This document shows, piece by piece, positions 29,368 through 38,972 of a stretch of DNA of 64,000 nt. The notes under the pieces are model-generated. The model made no database searches. It was not told the DNA's origin and saw nothing but the letters and a program-made list of their open reading frames with translations. The translations under genes and the position numbers were made by a program. Origin of the DNA: Hyphomicrobiales bacterium (lineage in GTDB: Bacteria > Pseudomonadota > Alphaproteobacteria > Rhizobiales > Rhizobiaceae); NCBI GenBank assembly GCA_900472675.1, contig UCJA01000012.1, positions 49,357 to 113,356 on the forward strand, given 5' to 3'. Position 1 is the stretch's first letter; the number at the start of each line of letters is the position of its first letter.

Positions 29368-29829
29368 ATGACCGAACTGCGCATCGCCCTCTACCAACCC
29401 GACATTCCCGGCAATACCGGAACCATCCTGCGGCTTGCCGCCTGCCTGGGTCTGTCCGTCGATATCATCGAGCCGGCCGGCTTCGACATCTCGGACCGCA
29501 ATCTGCGGCGCGCCGGCATGGACTACCTCGAGGCGGTCGCCCTCACCCGCCACGTCAACTGGGATCGCTTCGACGCCTGGCGCCGCGAAACCGGCCGCCG
29601 CCTCGTGCTGGCCTCCACCCGTGCGGCCCTGCCCTATCCTCGCTTCGCGTTCCAGCCAGACGACATCCTGCTCTTCGGTCGCGAAAGTGCCGGCGTGCCG
29701 GATCATGTACACGAGATGGCCGACGCCCGCGTTCTGATCCCCATGGTGGAAGGCCAGCGCTCCCTCAATCTGGCAATCTCGACGGCCATGATCGCCGGTG
29801 AGGCTCTGCGGCAGGTCGCCTGGAGCTGA
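29368..29829 (+). CDS. trmL: tRNA (cytidine/uridine-34 2'-O)-methyltransferase TrmL
   Basis: A 153-residue SPOUT-fold methyltransferase that methylates the ribose of the wobble base in tRNA-Leu species. The family motifs are RIALYQPDIPGNTGTILRLAA at the N-terminus, LLFGRESAGVP (SAM-binding knot) and MVEGQRSLNLAISTAM. Length and order are normal. It stands alone between the ABC exporter and a transport gene. Confidence 0.95.
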   Translation: MTELRIALYQPDIPGNTGTILRLAACLGLSVDIIEPAGFDISDRNLRRAGMDYLEAVALTRHVNWDRFDAWRRETGRRLVLASTRAALPYPRFAFQPDDILLFGRESAGVPDHVHEMADARVLIPMVEGQRSLNLAISTAMIAGEALRQVAWS

Positions 29830-29974
29830 TCGCGCATTTTTTTGCGAAAACTGTCGCGAATAGCTCTGTAAACCGGGGACATAAGAACCTATAGTTGTTA
29901 GCCGGCAATTGAATACTCCGCCCATCGCAGTGATTCGAGCTTCTCGGGCCGACCCGGGATTGAGGAGCACAGGC

Positions 29975-31627
29975 ATGCAATCGACCATCGTCATCATCAA
30001 CCTTCTGGGCGCCGTGGCACTGCTGCTGTATGGCCTGGCACAGGTGAAGGATGGCGTCACCCGGGCCTTCGGGGCACGGCTGCGGACAGGCCTGGCACGC
30101 GGCACGCGCAGCGGCCTCCGCTCATTCCTCTCGGGTCTCTTCGCCACCATCGCGCTGCAGAGTTCCACCGCCACCGCGCTGACCGTCGCCTCCTTCGTCG
30201 AACGCGACCTGATCCGCCCGCGCATGGCCCAGATCGTGCTGCTTGGCGCCAATGTCGGCACGGCCATCACCGCCTGGATCGTCGCGACCGGCATCGAGTG
30301 GCTCTCGCCGCTGATCATCCTGATCGGCCTCGTCCTGCACCGCAGCCGCGCCATCCCGCGCCAGGCAGCCGGAACGGCGCTGATCGGAGTCGGCCTCATG
30401 CTGCTCTCCCTCCACCTTCTCGGCCTGGCAACGGAACCCATGCGCCAGTCTCCGGCACTCGGCGCCTTCATCGGCATGCTCGATAACGCCTGGCCGGTGG
30501 CGATGATCCTGGCCGCCGGGCTTGCCTTCGTCTCCTCCTCGAGTCTGGCCGTCGTCGTCCTCATCCTCTCGCTTGCCGCCTCCGCCAGCCTCTCCAATGG
30601 CTTGGTCATCGCGCTTATCCTCGGTGCGAACTTCGGCGGCGCCCTGCCGCCGGTCATGGCGACCCTTTCGGGACCGGCCTCCGCCCGCAGGCTCACCCTC
30701 GGCAACCTGATCGTCCGCGGCCTGGGCTGCGCCATCGCCCTGCCGCTGGCAGGCTACGGCGCCGACCTGCTGCAGTCGCTGTCGTTTCCGCCGCAGAAAC
30801 TGCCGGTCGATGCGCATCTTCTGTTCAACATTGCCTTGGCCCTTGTCGCCTGGCCATTCGTCGGCCTGCTGTCGAAGCTGATGACCCGCCTCGTGCCGGC
30901 CGATGCCGAAGTCCAGGCCGGGCCGGTCTTCCTCGATCCGCAAGCGCTTTCCACCCCGGTTGCGGCCCTGGCCAATGCGGCCCGCGAGGTGCTGGCGGTC
31001 GGCGATACCATCGAGCGCATGCTGATCCGCGCCGAAAACGCCTTCAAGCGCAATGACCTCACGCCGCTGGCCGAGATTACGCTCCTCGAGACGCAGGTCG
31101 ACAGCCGCCAGCAGGCGGTGAAACTCTACCTGTCCAGGCTCGGCGGCGACGGACTGGACGGCGACAATGCCCGCCGCTCCATTGCCATCCTCGATTACGT
31201 CATCAACCTCGAGCACATCGGCGACATCGTCGAAAAGGGCCTCTGCGAGCAGGTCAGGAAGAAGGTGACGCATGGTCTTTCCTTCTCCGACGATGGCTAT
31301 GAGGAACTGAAGAGCTTCTTCGACCTTACCATCGACAACCTGCGCACCGCGCAGACGGTGTTCCAGACCGGCGACTACCAGCTGGCGCGGCAGCTGATGG
31401 AGATCAAGGTGGAGGTTCGCCGCATCGAGAAGCGCTCGGCCGAGCGTCACCTGGAGCGCTTGCGAACCGGCCGGCCCGAAAGCCTGCGGACGAGTTCGCT
31501 GCACCTCGATATGCTGCGCGACTTGAAGCGCATCAACGCCCATATCGTCGCCGTCGCCCATCCGATCCTCGACGAAAGCGGCGTGCTGATCGAGAGCCGC
31601 CTCCGGCACGCCGAACCCCGCGCCTGA
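29975..31627 (+). CDS. Na/Pi cotransporter family protein with PhoU-like tail
   Basis: A 550-residue inner-membrane protein of the phosphate:Na+ symporter (PNaS, NptA/YjbB) family. Two inverted repeats each carry the QSST-type motif (ALQSSTATALTVA and FVSSSSLAVVVLIL), and the C-terminal ~190 residues form a soluble helical PhoU-like region (LLETQVDSRQQAVKLYLSRL). The start at ATG 29975 has GAGGAG upstream; the frame is open earlier but not family-like. It stands alone. In E. coli the related YjbB exports phosphate, so the direction of transport is not certain. Confidence 0.92.
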   Translation: MQSTIVIINLLGAVALLLYGLAQVKDGVTRAFGARLRTGLARGTRSGLRSFLSGLFATIALQSSTATALTVASFVERDLIRPRMAQIVLLGANVGTAITAWIVATGIEWLSPLIILIGLVLHRSRAIPRQAAGTALIGVGLMLLSLHLLGLATEPMRQSPALGAFIGMLDNAWPVAMILAAGLAFVSSSSLAVVVLILSLAASASLSNGLVIALILGANFGGALPPVMATLSGPASARRLTLGNLIVRGLGCAIALPLAGYGADLLQSLSFPPQKLPVDAHLLFNIALALVAWPFVGLLSKLMTRLVPADAEVQAGPVFLDPQALSTPVAALANAAREVLAVGDTIERMLIRAENAFKRNDLTPLAEITLLETQVDSRQQAVKLYLSRLGGDGLDGDNARRSIAILDYVINLEHIGDIVEKGLCEQVRKKVTHGLSFSDDGYEELKSFFDLTIDNLRTAQTVFQTGDYQLARQLMEIKVEVRRIEKRSAERHLERLRTGRPESLRTSSLHLDMLRDLKRINAHIVAVAHPILDESGVLIESRLRHAEPRA

Positions 31628-31714
31628 CGCACAAGATTATCGCGCACGCACTCTAGGCCGCGGCCAGGGTTTGACCTATCGTCCCGCCAACTTCTCTCCC
31701 GCGACGAGATCGAC

Positions 31715-32152
31715 ATGCGCATTGACGGCAAATGGATGAATGGGCTCGGCGCCCTTGCTGCAGCCTTCCTGACGGCAGGCCTTGCCGGCGCTCAGGAGGC
31801 CGACCACTACACCGCCGTCAGCAACACGGCGATGAGCATCACCGGCGACGTCTGGATGGACGACTTCAGCATCACCTTCGAAAACGATGAATCGCTTGAG
31901 TTTTCGGATCTCGTCGCTGATCACTTCAAAGTTGACGGCCGCAATGTTCCGGGCTCCGTCTACCGGGTCAAGGAACCGGCCGATCCGGAGCTGAACAACG
32001 GCAACCAGCTTTGCGGCAATGGCGACGTTACCTATGTGGCGAACTGGTCCGCTGGCGAAGGTCTCTCCGCCATCGCAGTTTTCACCGGCAAGCGGCCACC
32101 CAAGAGCAGCGATGAGATGTGCGCCCTTTATACCTATCAGGACCCTGAATAG
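31715..32152 (+). CDS. Exported protein of unknown function
   Basis: A 145-residue protein with a signal peptide of about 26 residues ending near LAGAQEA and a single small beta-rich domain. Two Cys (in QLCGNG and EMCALY) could form a disulfide in the periplasm. I do not recognise the family. It reads like a small stand-alone periplasmic protein: SITGDVWMDDFSITFENDESLEF resembles the start of a lipocalin-like or immunoglobulin-like sheet but this is weak. It is convergent with the next small gene (12-base gap). Confidence 0.7.
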   Translation: MRIDGKWMNGLGALAAAFLTAGLAGAQEADHYTAVSNTAMSITGDVWMDDFSITFENDESLEFSDLVADHFKVDGRNVPGSVYRVKEPADPELNNGNQLCGNGDVTYVANWSAGEGLSAIAVFTGKRPPKSSDEMCALYTYQDPE

Positions 32153-32164
32153 AAACGAGACGGC

Positions 32165-32422
32165 TCAGTCCGCCGTCGGCAGGCGCCGCATGGTGAATTC
32201 GATGCGGTCGTTGTCGAGCTGGCGCCAGCTTTCGACTTCCGTCCAGTAGGCTGCCTTGGGATATTCGTCGAACCATTCGCGCGCCTTGTCGCGTGCTTCC
32301 GCTCGGGTCAGCAGGAATGTCTCGCGCACGAACATGCCCATTCGTCCGCCGGCCTTTTCCAGCCGGTGGCGGTCGATCCTGCGCTTCAGCCCGTCGAGTG
32401 GCGGGGGTGTGAACTTCGCCAT
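32165..32422 (-). CDS. Small basic protein of unknown function
   Basis: An 85-residue cytosolic protein, rich in Arg, Glu and Trp, with a helical centre (ETFLLTRAEARDKAREWFDEYP) and a C-terminal strand pair (DNDRIEFTMRRLP). The regular composition and conserved-looking Trp/Tyr positions argue for a real gene. I recall similar small proteins beside hemF in rhizobia but cannot name the family. It is divergent from hemF, with 169 bases between. Confidence 0.6.
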   Translation of the reverse strand: MAKFTPPPLDGLKRRIDRHRLEKAGGRMGMFVRETFLLTRAEARDKAREWFDEYPKAAYWTEVESWRQLDNDRIEFTMRRLPTAD

Positions 32423-32591
32423 GAAAGTCTCTCATCCGCACCTGGTCATCAGAAGATAGGCGCGACCTGCGCCTAAGGCGAGTCCGATTTTTCATCTTCT
32501 TCTGTCCGCGGAATGGCTAAGGAAAGCCTCGTTTGTTAGATCCCATGGAAGCGATTCGCGTTGAGGCGCGCCAGGATGGATGGGGAGACAG

Positions 32592-33506
32592 ATGGAACGA
32601 CCGATACTTCCAAGGGAACTGCCCCACGACATCGAGGACAAGAAGCTCGCTGCGCGCGCCTGGTTCGAAAGCCTGCGCGATAGCATCTGCGCCTCTTTCG
32701 AGCTGCTGGAGGACGAGCTTGCCGGCCCCCTGTCGGATCAGCCGCCGGGACGCTTCGAGCGCAAGCCATGGCTGCGCGACGCCGGCGAAGGCGGCGGCGG
32801 CACCATGTCGATGATGGCCGGCCGGGTGTTCGAGAAGGTTGGGGTCCATACCTCGACCGTCCATGGCGAGTTCTCGCCCGATTTCCGCAGCCAGATGCCC
32901 GGTGCCGACGAGGATCCGCGCTTCTGGGCCTCGGGCATTTCCCTGATTGCCCATCCGGTCAATCCCAACGTCCCCGCCGTGCACATGAACACCCGCATGG
33001 TCGTCACCACCAGCCAGTGGTTCGGCGGCGGTGCCGACCTGACGCCCGTGCTGGACCGGCGCCGCACCCAGGAGGATCCGGATACGCAGCTCTTCCACCG
33101 CGTCCTTGAGATCACCTGCGACCGTCACCAGCAGATCGCCGATTACCAGCGCTACAAGGCCTGGTGCGAAGAGTATTTCTTCCTGAAGCACCGCAACGAG
33201 CCGCGCGGCACCGGCGGCATTTTCTTCGACTGGTTGCATTCGGACGCGGAACATGGCGGCTGGGATGCGGACTTCGCCTTCGTGCAGGATGTCGGCCGCG
33301 CCTTCAACATGGTCTATCCGAAGATCGTCCGTGGCAACTTCAACCGGGAATGGGCGGAATCCGATCGCGACGAGCAGTTGATCCGCCGCGGTCGCTACGT
33401 GGAATTCAACCTGCTCTACGACCGCGGCACGATTTTCGGGCTGAAGACCGGCGGCAATGTCGACTCCATCCTGTCATCCATGCCCCCCGTCGTGCGGTGG
33501 CCGTGA
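32592..33506 (+). CDS. hemF: Oxygen-dependent coproporphyrinogen III oxidase
   Basis: Aerobic haem-pathway enzyme that converts coproporphyrinogen III to protoporphyrinogen IX by oxidative decarboxylation. The signature is complete: [16 protein letters not shown], the [10 protein letters not shown] motif, and the region [19 protein letters not shown]. Length of 304 residues matches E. coli HemF (299). ATG 32592 is chosen because GGGGAGA lies just upstream; ATG 32580 is in frame 4 codons earlier. No Fnr-type box was seen in the leader. Its product feeds, among others, the bc1 complex encoded nearby. Confidence 0.97.
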   Translation: MERPILPRELPHDIEDKKLAARAWFESLRDSICASFELLEDELAGPLSDQPPGRFERKPWLRDAGEGGGGTMSMMAGRVFEKVGVHTSTVHGEFSPDFRSQMPGADEDPRFWASGISLIAHPVNPNVPAVHMNTRMVVTTSQWFGGGADLTPVLDRRRTQEDPDTQLFHRVLEITCDRHQQIADYQRYKAWCEEYFFLKHRNEPRGTGGIFFDWLHSDAEHGGWDADFAFVQDVGRAFNMVYPKIVRGNFNREWAESDRDEQLIRRGRYVEFNLLYDRGTIFGLKTGGNVDSILSSMPPVVRWP

Positions 33507-33607
33507 CGGTCACAACCAGTTGACAATTCACAATTCCCTAATGAATGCGTTGGAGAATCACATTTCGGGTGGTAGACTACTTTGTGTTGCACTGGAGGAG
33601 GATCGCC

Positions 33608-33889
33608 ATGAGCGCGTCATACAGCCTACCCAAGTCAAGCGTGCCAACATTAGATCTGCAACAGCAGAAGAACCTGCCCCACATCGAAACCACACGTCGG
33701 ATCGATCGCATGGCGATCGAGATGCGGGCCCGCTGCGGCGGCGAACTACCCCATTCCTTCTATGTCGAAAAGGTGCGCCAGCGCCTCCTCGGCAAGTCGG
33801 CTGACGGGTTGGCCGCAAGCGATCTGATCGCGCATCGCCAGTCCCCGGAAATCGCGTCCGTTTTTCACGCTTGGGCACTGCGCGAGTAG
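33608..33889 (+). CDS. Small protein of unknown function
   Basis: A 93-residue soluble protein with no family I recognise. A very strong ribosome-binding site (GGAGGAGG, 33595-33602) precedes ATG 33608, which is the main reason for this start and supports translation. It is helical and rich in Arg and Ala (RIDRMAIEMRARCGGELP, FYVEKVRQRLLGK). A TTGACA at 33520-33525 could be its -35 box, but no convincing -10 follows. A DUF1059 gene lies 107 bases downstream. Confidence 0.65.
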   Translation: MSASYSLPKSSVPTLDLQQQKNLPHIETTRRIDRMAIEMRARCGGELPHSFYVEKVRQRLLGKSADGLAASDLIAHRQSPEIASVFHAWALRE

Positions 33890-33947
33890 CGCTTGAGCCT
33901 CGCCTACCGTTCCGGATTGGAGGGTCCGGAGTGGCAACGGCAAAGCA

Positions 33948-33968
33948 AGCGCCGGTAATATCGGCGCT
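33948..33968 (+). promoter_or_regulatory. Hairpin in the leader of the DUF1059 gene
   Basis: A perfect 7-base stem, AGCGCCG and CGGCGCT, with a 7-base loop. It lies 28 bases before the next start codon. No T-run follows, so it is not a standard terminator. Confidence 0.4.
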
Positions 33969-33996
33969 GCCACAACTATCAGAGGAGGAGATACCC

Positions 33997-34185
33997 ATGC
34001 GACTGTTTGAGTGCGGCACCCTGGTGCCCGGCTGTGCCTGGCACACCCGCGCCGAAGACGATGCGGAGGTGGTTCGCCGGGCCGTGGATCATCTGCGCGG
34101 CATCCACGGCGAGACTGTGATCCGGGAGACCATGGTTGCCCATATCAAGTCCCGGATCCGCGAAGAAGCCGTCGCAGCCGAGTGA
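33997..34185 (+). CDS. DUF1059 family protein
   Basis: A 62-residue protein of the DUF1059 family of small cytosolic proteins of unknown function. The pattern is typical: MRLFECGTLVPGCAW with two Cys, then a helical part with AVDHLRGIHG. The start is set by AGAGGAGGAG just upstream; the frame is open earlier but unlike the family. It faces the minus-strand CCA gene, with no clear terminator in the 43-base gap. Confidence 0.85.
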   Translation: MRLFECGTLVPGCAWHTRAEDDAEVVRRAVDHLRGIHGETVIRETMVAHIKSRIREEAVAAE

Positions 34186-34228
34186 GGGCCCAAATCCCGG
34201 GCCGGACACGCGGCGGCTCGGGTTCAAC

Positions 34229-35491
34229 TTAAAGAGAATCCGAGATCATGCCCTGCAGCCGATCGGTCAGCACTGACCGGTCGGGAACGAAATTCCGCTC
34301 CACCCAGAAATCCTCCAGCAGCTTCAGCACTTCCCCCACCCGCTTGCCTGCGGGAACGCCGGCTGCCACCACGTCGGCACCCGTGAGCGGAAACACCGGC
34401 CGCGTATAGGCCTGCGCCCGCTGCAGCAGCACCGAAAGCCGGGCCGTCTTGCGCATGGCGACCGGATCGTCCTCTGCGGCCGTTCTCGACGACGAAAGCG
34501 CAAGCTTCAGCCGTGGCACAAGCCCCTCGACGCCGTGCCGGTAGAGCAGCCGGTCGAACCCAACGTCGGTCACCTCGTCGGGAAGCGTCGGTGCGCGCGC
34601 CCAGTCGGTCAGCTTCGCGGTTTCCGCCTTCGACATCTTCAGCCGCCCGGCCATGGCTTCCAGCCGCTCGGCGTCCGGCGGCACGATGGCGGCAAGCCGC
34701 AGCAGCGGGTCCGGCACCCATCCGAGTGCCTGTTCCGCGGCAACGAGCCCGTGGATGGCGTCAATGCCCCATTTCTCGGTCTCCGGCAGGATCTCGGTCA
34801 GCGCGCCCACCTGCCGCATCCACAACAGCGCACGCGACGGATCGGCGGCCCCCAGCAGCTTCTTGGTTTCCGCCCAGATCCGCTCGGCCGATAGGCTCGA
34901 GAGCTTGTCCTTGGCCCGCGCCGATGCCCGCAAGCCATCCGCATCCGGGCGACCGTGGCCATAGAGCGCAAAGAACCGGAAGAAGCGCAGGATCCGCAGG
35001 TGATCTTCCGCAATCCGCTGCGCCGCATCGCCGATGAAGCGGATGGTGCGCGTCTCGATGTCGCCGAGCCCACCGACAAGATCGATGACCTTGCCCTGGA
35101 CATCCGCGTAAAGCGCATTGATCGTCAGGTCGCGCCGCTCGGCGTCCGCCTGCCAGTCGGTGCCGAACGCCACCTTGGCACGCCGGCCGTCCGTCTCCAC
35201 GTCGCGCCGCAGCGTCGTCACCTCGAACGGCTTGCCGTCGGTGACCAGCGTCACCGTGCCGTGCTCGATGCCGGTCGGCACCGCCTTGATCTTGGCCTGC
35301 GCTGCCCGCTTCACCACATCTTCCGGCAACAGCGTCGTGGCGATGTCCACGTCGGTGACCGGCAGGCCCATCAGCGCATTGCGCACGGCACCACCTGCGA
35401 TGCGGGCCTCGCCCCCCTCGCCGTTCAGAAGCGCCAGGATGCGCTGCAGCGACGGATCCTGGAACCAGGCGTCATCGGCAACAGAAGTCAT
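34229..35491 (-). CDS. CCA tRNA nucleotidyltransferase
   Basis: Adds or repairs the 3' CCA of tRNA. The class II nucleotidyltransferase head is intact: GGAVRNALMG and the metal-binding DVDIAT (two Asp), then the RRDLTINAL motif and the RNA-binding segment RIAEDHLRILRFFRF. Length of 420 residues is typical for alphaproteobacteria. It overlaps the NUDIX gene upstream by 4 bases (ATGA), so the three genes DUF1285, NUDIX, CCA form one operon. Confidence 0.94.
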   Translation of the reverse strand: MTSVADDAWFQDPSLQRILALLNGEGGEARIAGGAVRNALMGLPVTDVDIATTLLPEDVVKRAAQAKIKAVPTGIEHGTVTLVTDGKPFEVTTLRRDVETDGRRAKVAFGTDWQADAERRDLTINALYADVQGKVIDLVGGLGDIETRTIRFIGDAAQRIAEDHLRILRFFRFFALYGHGRPDADGLRASARAKDKLSSLSAERIWAETKKLLGAADPSRALLWMRQVGALTEILPETEKWGIDAIHGLVAAEQALGWVPDPLLRLAAIVPPDAERLEAMAGRLKMSKAETAKLTDWARAPTLPDEVTDVGFDRLLYRHGVEGLVPRLKLALSSSRTAAEDDPVAMRKTARLSVLLQRAQAYTRPVFPLTGADVVAAGVPAGKRVGEVLKLLEDFWVERNFVPDRSVLTDRLQGMISDSL

Positions 35492-36168
35492 GCATAAAGC
35501 CTTTCGTACAATGTCCGGAGAATTCCGGCCGTCACGCCCCAGATGTTACGCTCCTCATAGGGCATCACGTAGAAATGGCGCTCATGGCCCTCAAACAGGC
35601 GGGCGCTGCGCTCATGGTTCGCCGCGTTCATCAGGAACGACAGCGGCACCTCGAAGACCTCGTCCACCTCGGTCGGGTTGAGCCGAAGTTCGAACCCGCG
35701 CTTCACGACGGCCAGCACCGGCGTGATCCGGAAACCCGTGGTGGTGAAATAGGTCGGTAACCGCCCGACGGTTTCCACGAAATGCGGCGCGAGCCCGATC
35801 TCTTCCTCCGCCTCGCGCACTGCGGCACGCTCGGCGGATCCGTCGTCCTCGTCGATCCCGCCACCCGGAAAGGCGATCTGGCCGGAATGCTTGCGCAACG
35901 TCGCGGTGCGCTGGGTCAGGATCACCTTGGCCTCCTGCCCGTCATCCACCACCGGCACCAGAACGGCGGCATCCTTGAGCTTCAGACCTTGCGCAAAATC
36001 CACCAGCGCCGGGTTCAGCAGATGGTCACCATGCTCGCGCGCCGCTGTCTCGATCGGGCTACCGCTCTGGTTCATGGCACGCCGGCGGAATTCCGCGGCC
36101 GAAAACAGGCTCGCCGGAAACGGCCCAGATGATGCCAGCTTGGATGATGGGTGAGTTGTCTCGCTCAT
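35488..36168 (-). CDS. NUDIX hydrolase, CoA-pyrophosphatase type
   Basis: A 226-residue NUDIX enzyme. The NUDIX box is in AFPGGGIDEDDGSAERAAVREAEEEIGL-type sequence with a complete REAEEEIGL, and the upstream LTQRTATLRKHSGQIAFPGG is the extra motif (LLTxR..xLRxHxGqIaFPGG) of CoA diphosphatases. It therefore probably hydrolyses CoA or acyl-CoA to 4'-phosphopantetheine and ADP. It overlaps both neighbours by 4 bases in the operon DUF1285, NUDIX, CCA. Confidence 0.9.
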   Translation of the reverse strand: MSETTHPSSKLASSGPFPASLFSAAEFRRRAMNQSGSPIETAAREHGDHLLNPALVDFAQGLKLKDAAVLVPVVDDGQEAKVILTQRTATLRKHSGQIAFPGGGIDEDDGSAERAAVREAEEEIGLAPHFVETVGRLPTYFTTTGFRITPVLAVVKRGFELRLNPTEVDEVFEVPLSFLMNAANHERSARLFEGHERHFYVMPYEERNIWGVTAGILRTLYERLYA

Positions 36169-36791
36169 TGCGACAGGCGGTCCAAATCCGCGGCCGGCAT
36201 GATGGGAAACACCTTACCGCCGGACCGCACGGCAAACATCTCGACGCCGTCGACGGCAACGCCTTCGCCGAGCGCCACCAGTTCGTACATCACGGCCCGC
36301 GAAAGCAGCGCCTCCAGCCGTCCGCGCACTAGCAGATAAGGCTTCAGCTGGTTGGCCGCGCCGGTGATCTCGAACCGCAGCGGATGGACGCTGCCCGCCT
36401 CGATCACGTCGCCCACCTGGGTCCGGAACGACAGCACCGGTCCGTCTTTACCCTCCGCCACCTGCATCTCGACCGCCACGAAGGGCGCATCCACCACCCG
36501 GATGACGAGTTTTTCCACAGGCGTCACCAGGTAGGTCCGGCCGTCCTCGTCCCGCCGCAGGACGGTCGAAAACAGCCGCACCAGCGGTGCCCGGCCGATC
36601 GGCGTCCCCATGTAGAACCAGGTGCCGTCGGCCCGGATCTCCATGTCGATATCTCCGCAAAACGGGGGATTCCAAGCCTCTACGGGCGGCAGACCACGGT
36701 TCGACGACCCGCCCTGCTCGGAAGCGCGGGCGATCATCGCGGCCAGCCCTGCAGCGTCGCCAGCCGGATTAGGTCTCTGTCCCGCCATCAT
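36165..36791 (-). CDS. DUF1285 domain protein
   Basis: A 208-residue protein of the DUF1285 family. Typical features are PPVEAWNPPFCGDIDM, the next segment DGTWFYMGTPIGR, and LVTPVEKLVIRVVDAPFVA. Function is unknown; a member of the family has a solved fold resembling signalling domains, as I recall. It is the first gene of an operon with a CoA-type NUDIX hydrolase and the CCA enzyme, and is divergent from the MoxR operon (about 200 bases between). Confidence 0.88.
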   Translation of the reverse strand: MMAGQRPNPAGDAAGLAAMIARASEQGGSSNRGLPPVEAWNPPFCGDIDMEIRADGTWFYMGTPIGRAPLVRLFSTVLRRDEDGRTYLVTPVEKLVIRVVDAPFVAVEMQVAEGKDGPVLSFRTQVGDVIEAGSVHPLRFEITGAANQLKPYLLVRGRLEALLSRAVMYELVALGEGVAVDGVEMFAVRSGGKVFPIMPAADLDRLSQ

Positions 36792-36997
36792 TCAGTCCCG
36801 GTTCACCGCTAATCACTCGACAAGGCCATTCTTCCTCACGAGATAGTCATTCCGGACACGCTTGTCAGCCTTCTTTGGGGTAATAGTTTGATGGATGGGG
36901 CAGAGTTGCGTGAGCAGGCGATTCGCCCGCCGGGCATGACGCCCGCGCCGCGCGACCGGCCTGCCGGACAGACCGGGCAAGGATGATGGAGAGCCAC

Positions 36998-38011
36998 ATG
37001 GGCATGATGAATTCCACAGAAGCGGTGCTCGACGAGAAGGCTGTCATCGCCTCTGCCGAACGGGCGCTGAGCGATATCGCCGCCATCCGTTCACAGGTCG
37101 GCAAGGTCATCTTCGGCCAGGAAAAGGTCGTCGAAAACACGCTGCTCGCCGTACTCTCCGGTGGCCATGCGCTGCTGGTCGGCGTTCCGGGTCTCGCCAA
37201 GACCAAGCTCGTCACCACGCTCGGCGCCGTGCTTGGACTCGATTCCAACCGCATCCAGTTCACGCCCGACCTCATGCCCTCCGACATTCTCGGCTCCGAA
37301 GTGATGGACACGGACGAGGCCGGACGCCGGTCCTTCCGCTTCGTCAAGGGTCCGGTTTTCGGCCAGTTGCTGATGGCCGACGAAATCAACCGTGCCTCGC
37401 CGCGCACCCAGTCCGCGCTGCTGCAGGCCATGCAGGAATACCACATCACCGTGGCCGGCCAGCGCTACGACCTGCCCGCACCCTTCCACGTGCTGGCGAC
37501 CCAGAACCCGCTGGAGCAGGAAGGCACCTACCCCCTGCCCGAAGCCCAGCTCGACCGCTTCCTGCTGCAGGTCGACGTGCTCTATCCGGACCTCGCCGCC
37601 GAGCGCCAGATCCTGCTCGAAACCACCGGCACCAGCGAGCGTCAGCCCGATGCGGTGATCGATTCACGCCGCCTCCAGGAAATCCAGATGCTGATCCGCC
37701 AGATGCCGGTCAGCGACAAGGTGGTCGACGCGATCCTCTCGCTGGTCCGGTCAGCCCGTCCGGGCCAGGGCGTGGCCGATACCGACCGGCATGTCGCCTG
37801 GGGTCCGGGTCCGCGCGCCGGACAGTCGCTGATGCTGACGGCCCGCGCCCGCGCCCTTTACGAAGGCCGCCTCGCGCCCTCGCTCGACGATGTCTACGCG
37901 CTGGCCGAACCGGTGCTCGAACACCGGATGGCGCTGAATTTCTCCGCCCGTGCCGAGGGCATGTCCGTGCGCGACGTGATCGCCGGGCTGGTGAAGCAGG
38001 CCCGCGGCTGA
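36998..38011 (+). CDS. MoxR-family AAA+ ATPase
   Basis: A 337-residue AAA+ chaperone-like ATPase of the MoxR group. Walker A is GVPGLAKTKL, Walker B LLMADEINRA, sensor 1 lies in LATQNPLEQEGTYPLPEAQLDRF. The start is ATG 36998 with GGAGAG 5 bases upstream; ATG 36983 is also in frame. MoxR proteins act with von Willebrand-type proteins on envelope complexes. Here it opens an operon with a DUF58 protein, a DUF4159 protein and a large membrane protein, the usual Bat-like set of alphaproteobacteria. Confidence 0.95.
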   Translation: MGMMNSTEAVLDEKAVIASAERALSDIAAIRSQVGKVIFGQEKVVENTLLAVLSGGHALLVGVPGLAKTKLVTTLGAVLGLDSNRIQFTPDLMPSDILGSEVMDTDEAGRRSFRFVKGPVFGQLLMADEINRASPRTQSALLQAMQEYHITVAGQRYDLPAPFHVLATQNPLEQEGTYPLPEAQLDRFLLQVDVLYPDLAAERQILLETTGTSERQPDAVIDSRRLQEIQMLIRQMPVSDKVVDAILSLVRSARPGQGVADTDRHVAWGPGPRAGQSLMLTARARALYEGRLAPSLDDVYALAEPVLEHRMALNFSARAEGMSVRDVIAGLVKQARG

Positions 38012-38042
38012 GGCGTCGCCGATCAGGCGAGAAAGGGTACAC

Positions 38043-38972
38043 GTGGCATCCATAGGCCAGACCGTCGAGCAGACGTCCACCAGCGAAGTCCTTTCCCGCG
38101 CCCAGGCGCGCGCCATGTTGGTGCCCGATTGCATGGTCGAGGCAAAGCGCATCGCCAACACAGTGATCGCCGGCTGGCACGGCCGCCGCCAGCGCGGCAT
38201 CGGCGAGAACTTCTGGCAGTTCCGCCCCTATGCCGAAGGCGAAAGCCTCTCGCGCATCGACTGGCGCCGCTCCGCCCGCGACGATCACACCTATGTCCGC
38301 GACCGGGAATGGGAAGCCGCCCACACCGTCTGGCTCTGGGCCGATCTCTCGCCGTCCATGATGTACAAGTCGACGCTGGCGCAGGTCTCCAAGGAAAGCC
38401 GGGCGCTCGTGATCATGCTGGCGCTCGCTGAAATCCTCGCCCGGTCCGGCGAGCGGATCGGCTGCCCCGGCATCATGGAACCGGTGTCCTCCCGTAACGC
38501 CGCCGAGCGGCTGGCAACCGCCATCATGCATGCGCCGCAGGCGACCGGCCTGCCCGAGACCGCGATGATCCGCGGCCAGAGCGACATCGTGCTGATCGGC
38601 GACTTCCTCGATGATGCGGACGAAGTGATGTCACGCCTGACGCCCTTGGGACGCCGCGGTCTGCGGGGCCATGTGGTGGAAATTGCCGACCCGGCCGAGG
38701 AAATCTTCCCTTATTCCGGCCGTACCGAGTTCACCGATCCCGAGACCGGTGAAAAGCTTGTCGCCGGCCGTGCCGAAAACATCCGCGACCAGTACCAGAT
38801 CGCCTATCACGCCCGCCGTGAGGCGCTCGGCCAGGCCCTGCGCCGGTTGGGCTGGACCTTTGCCTTCAACCGGACGGACCGCCTCGCCTCCGAGGCGCTG
38901 GTGGCAGTGCATGGCTATCTCTCCGGCATGCCCTCGCAACGATCCGCTGGATCGACGGGGGCCACTGCATGA
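38043..38972 (+). CDS. DUF58 domain protein (Bat-like)
   Basis: A 309-residue protein with the DUF58 signature FRPYAEGESLSRIDWRRSAR and a following von Willebrand-like fold (WLWADLSPSMMYKS, a MIDAS-like DxSxS). It has no membrane segment, unlike some DUF58 proteins. The start is GTG 38043 with AGAAAGG upstream. The end overlaps the next ATG by 4 bases. It is the expected partner of MoxR 31 bases upstream. Confidence 0.92.
   Translation: MASIGQTVEQTSTSEVLSRAQARAMLVPDCMVEAKRIANTVIAGWHGRRQRGIGENFWQFRPYAEGESLSRIDWRRSARDDHTYVRDREWEAAHTVWLWADLSPSMMYKSTLAQVSKESRALVIMLALAEILARSGERIGCPGIMEPVSSRNAAERLATAIMHAPQATGLPETAMIRGQSDIVLIGDFLDDADEVMSRLTPLGRRGLRGHVVEIADPAEEIFPYSGRTEFTDPETGEKLVAGRAENIRDQYQIAYHARREALGQALRRLGWTFAFNRTDRLASEALVAVHGYLSGMPSQRSAGSTGATA

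Noticed and set aside
33520..33548. TTGACA as a clear sigma-70 promoter for the 93-residue gene
   Set aside because: No matching -10 at 16-18 bases; kept only as a possibility.
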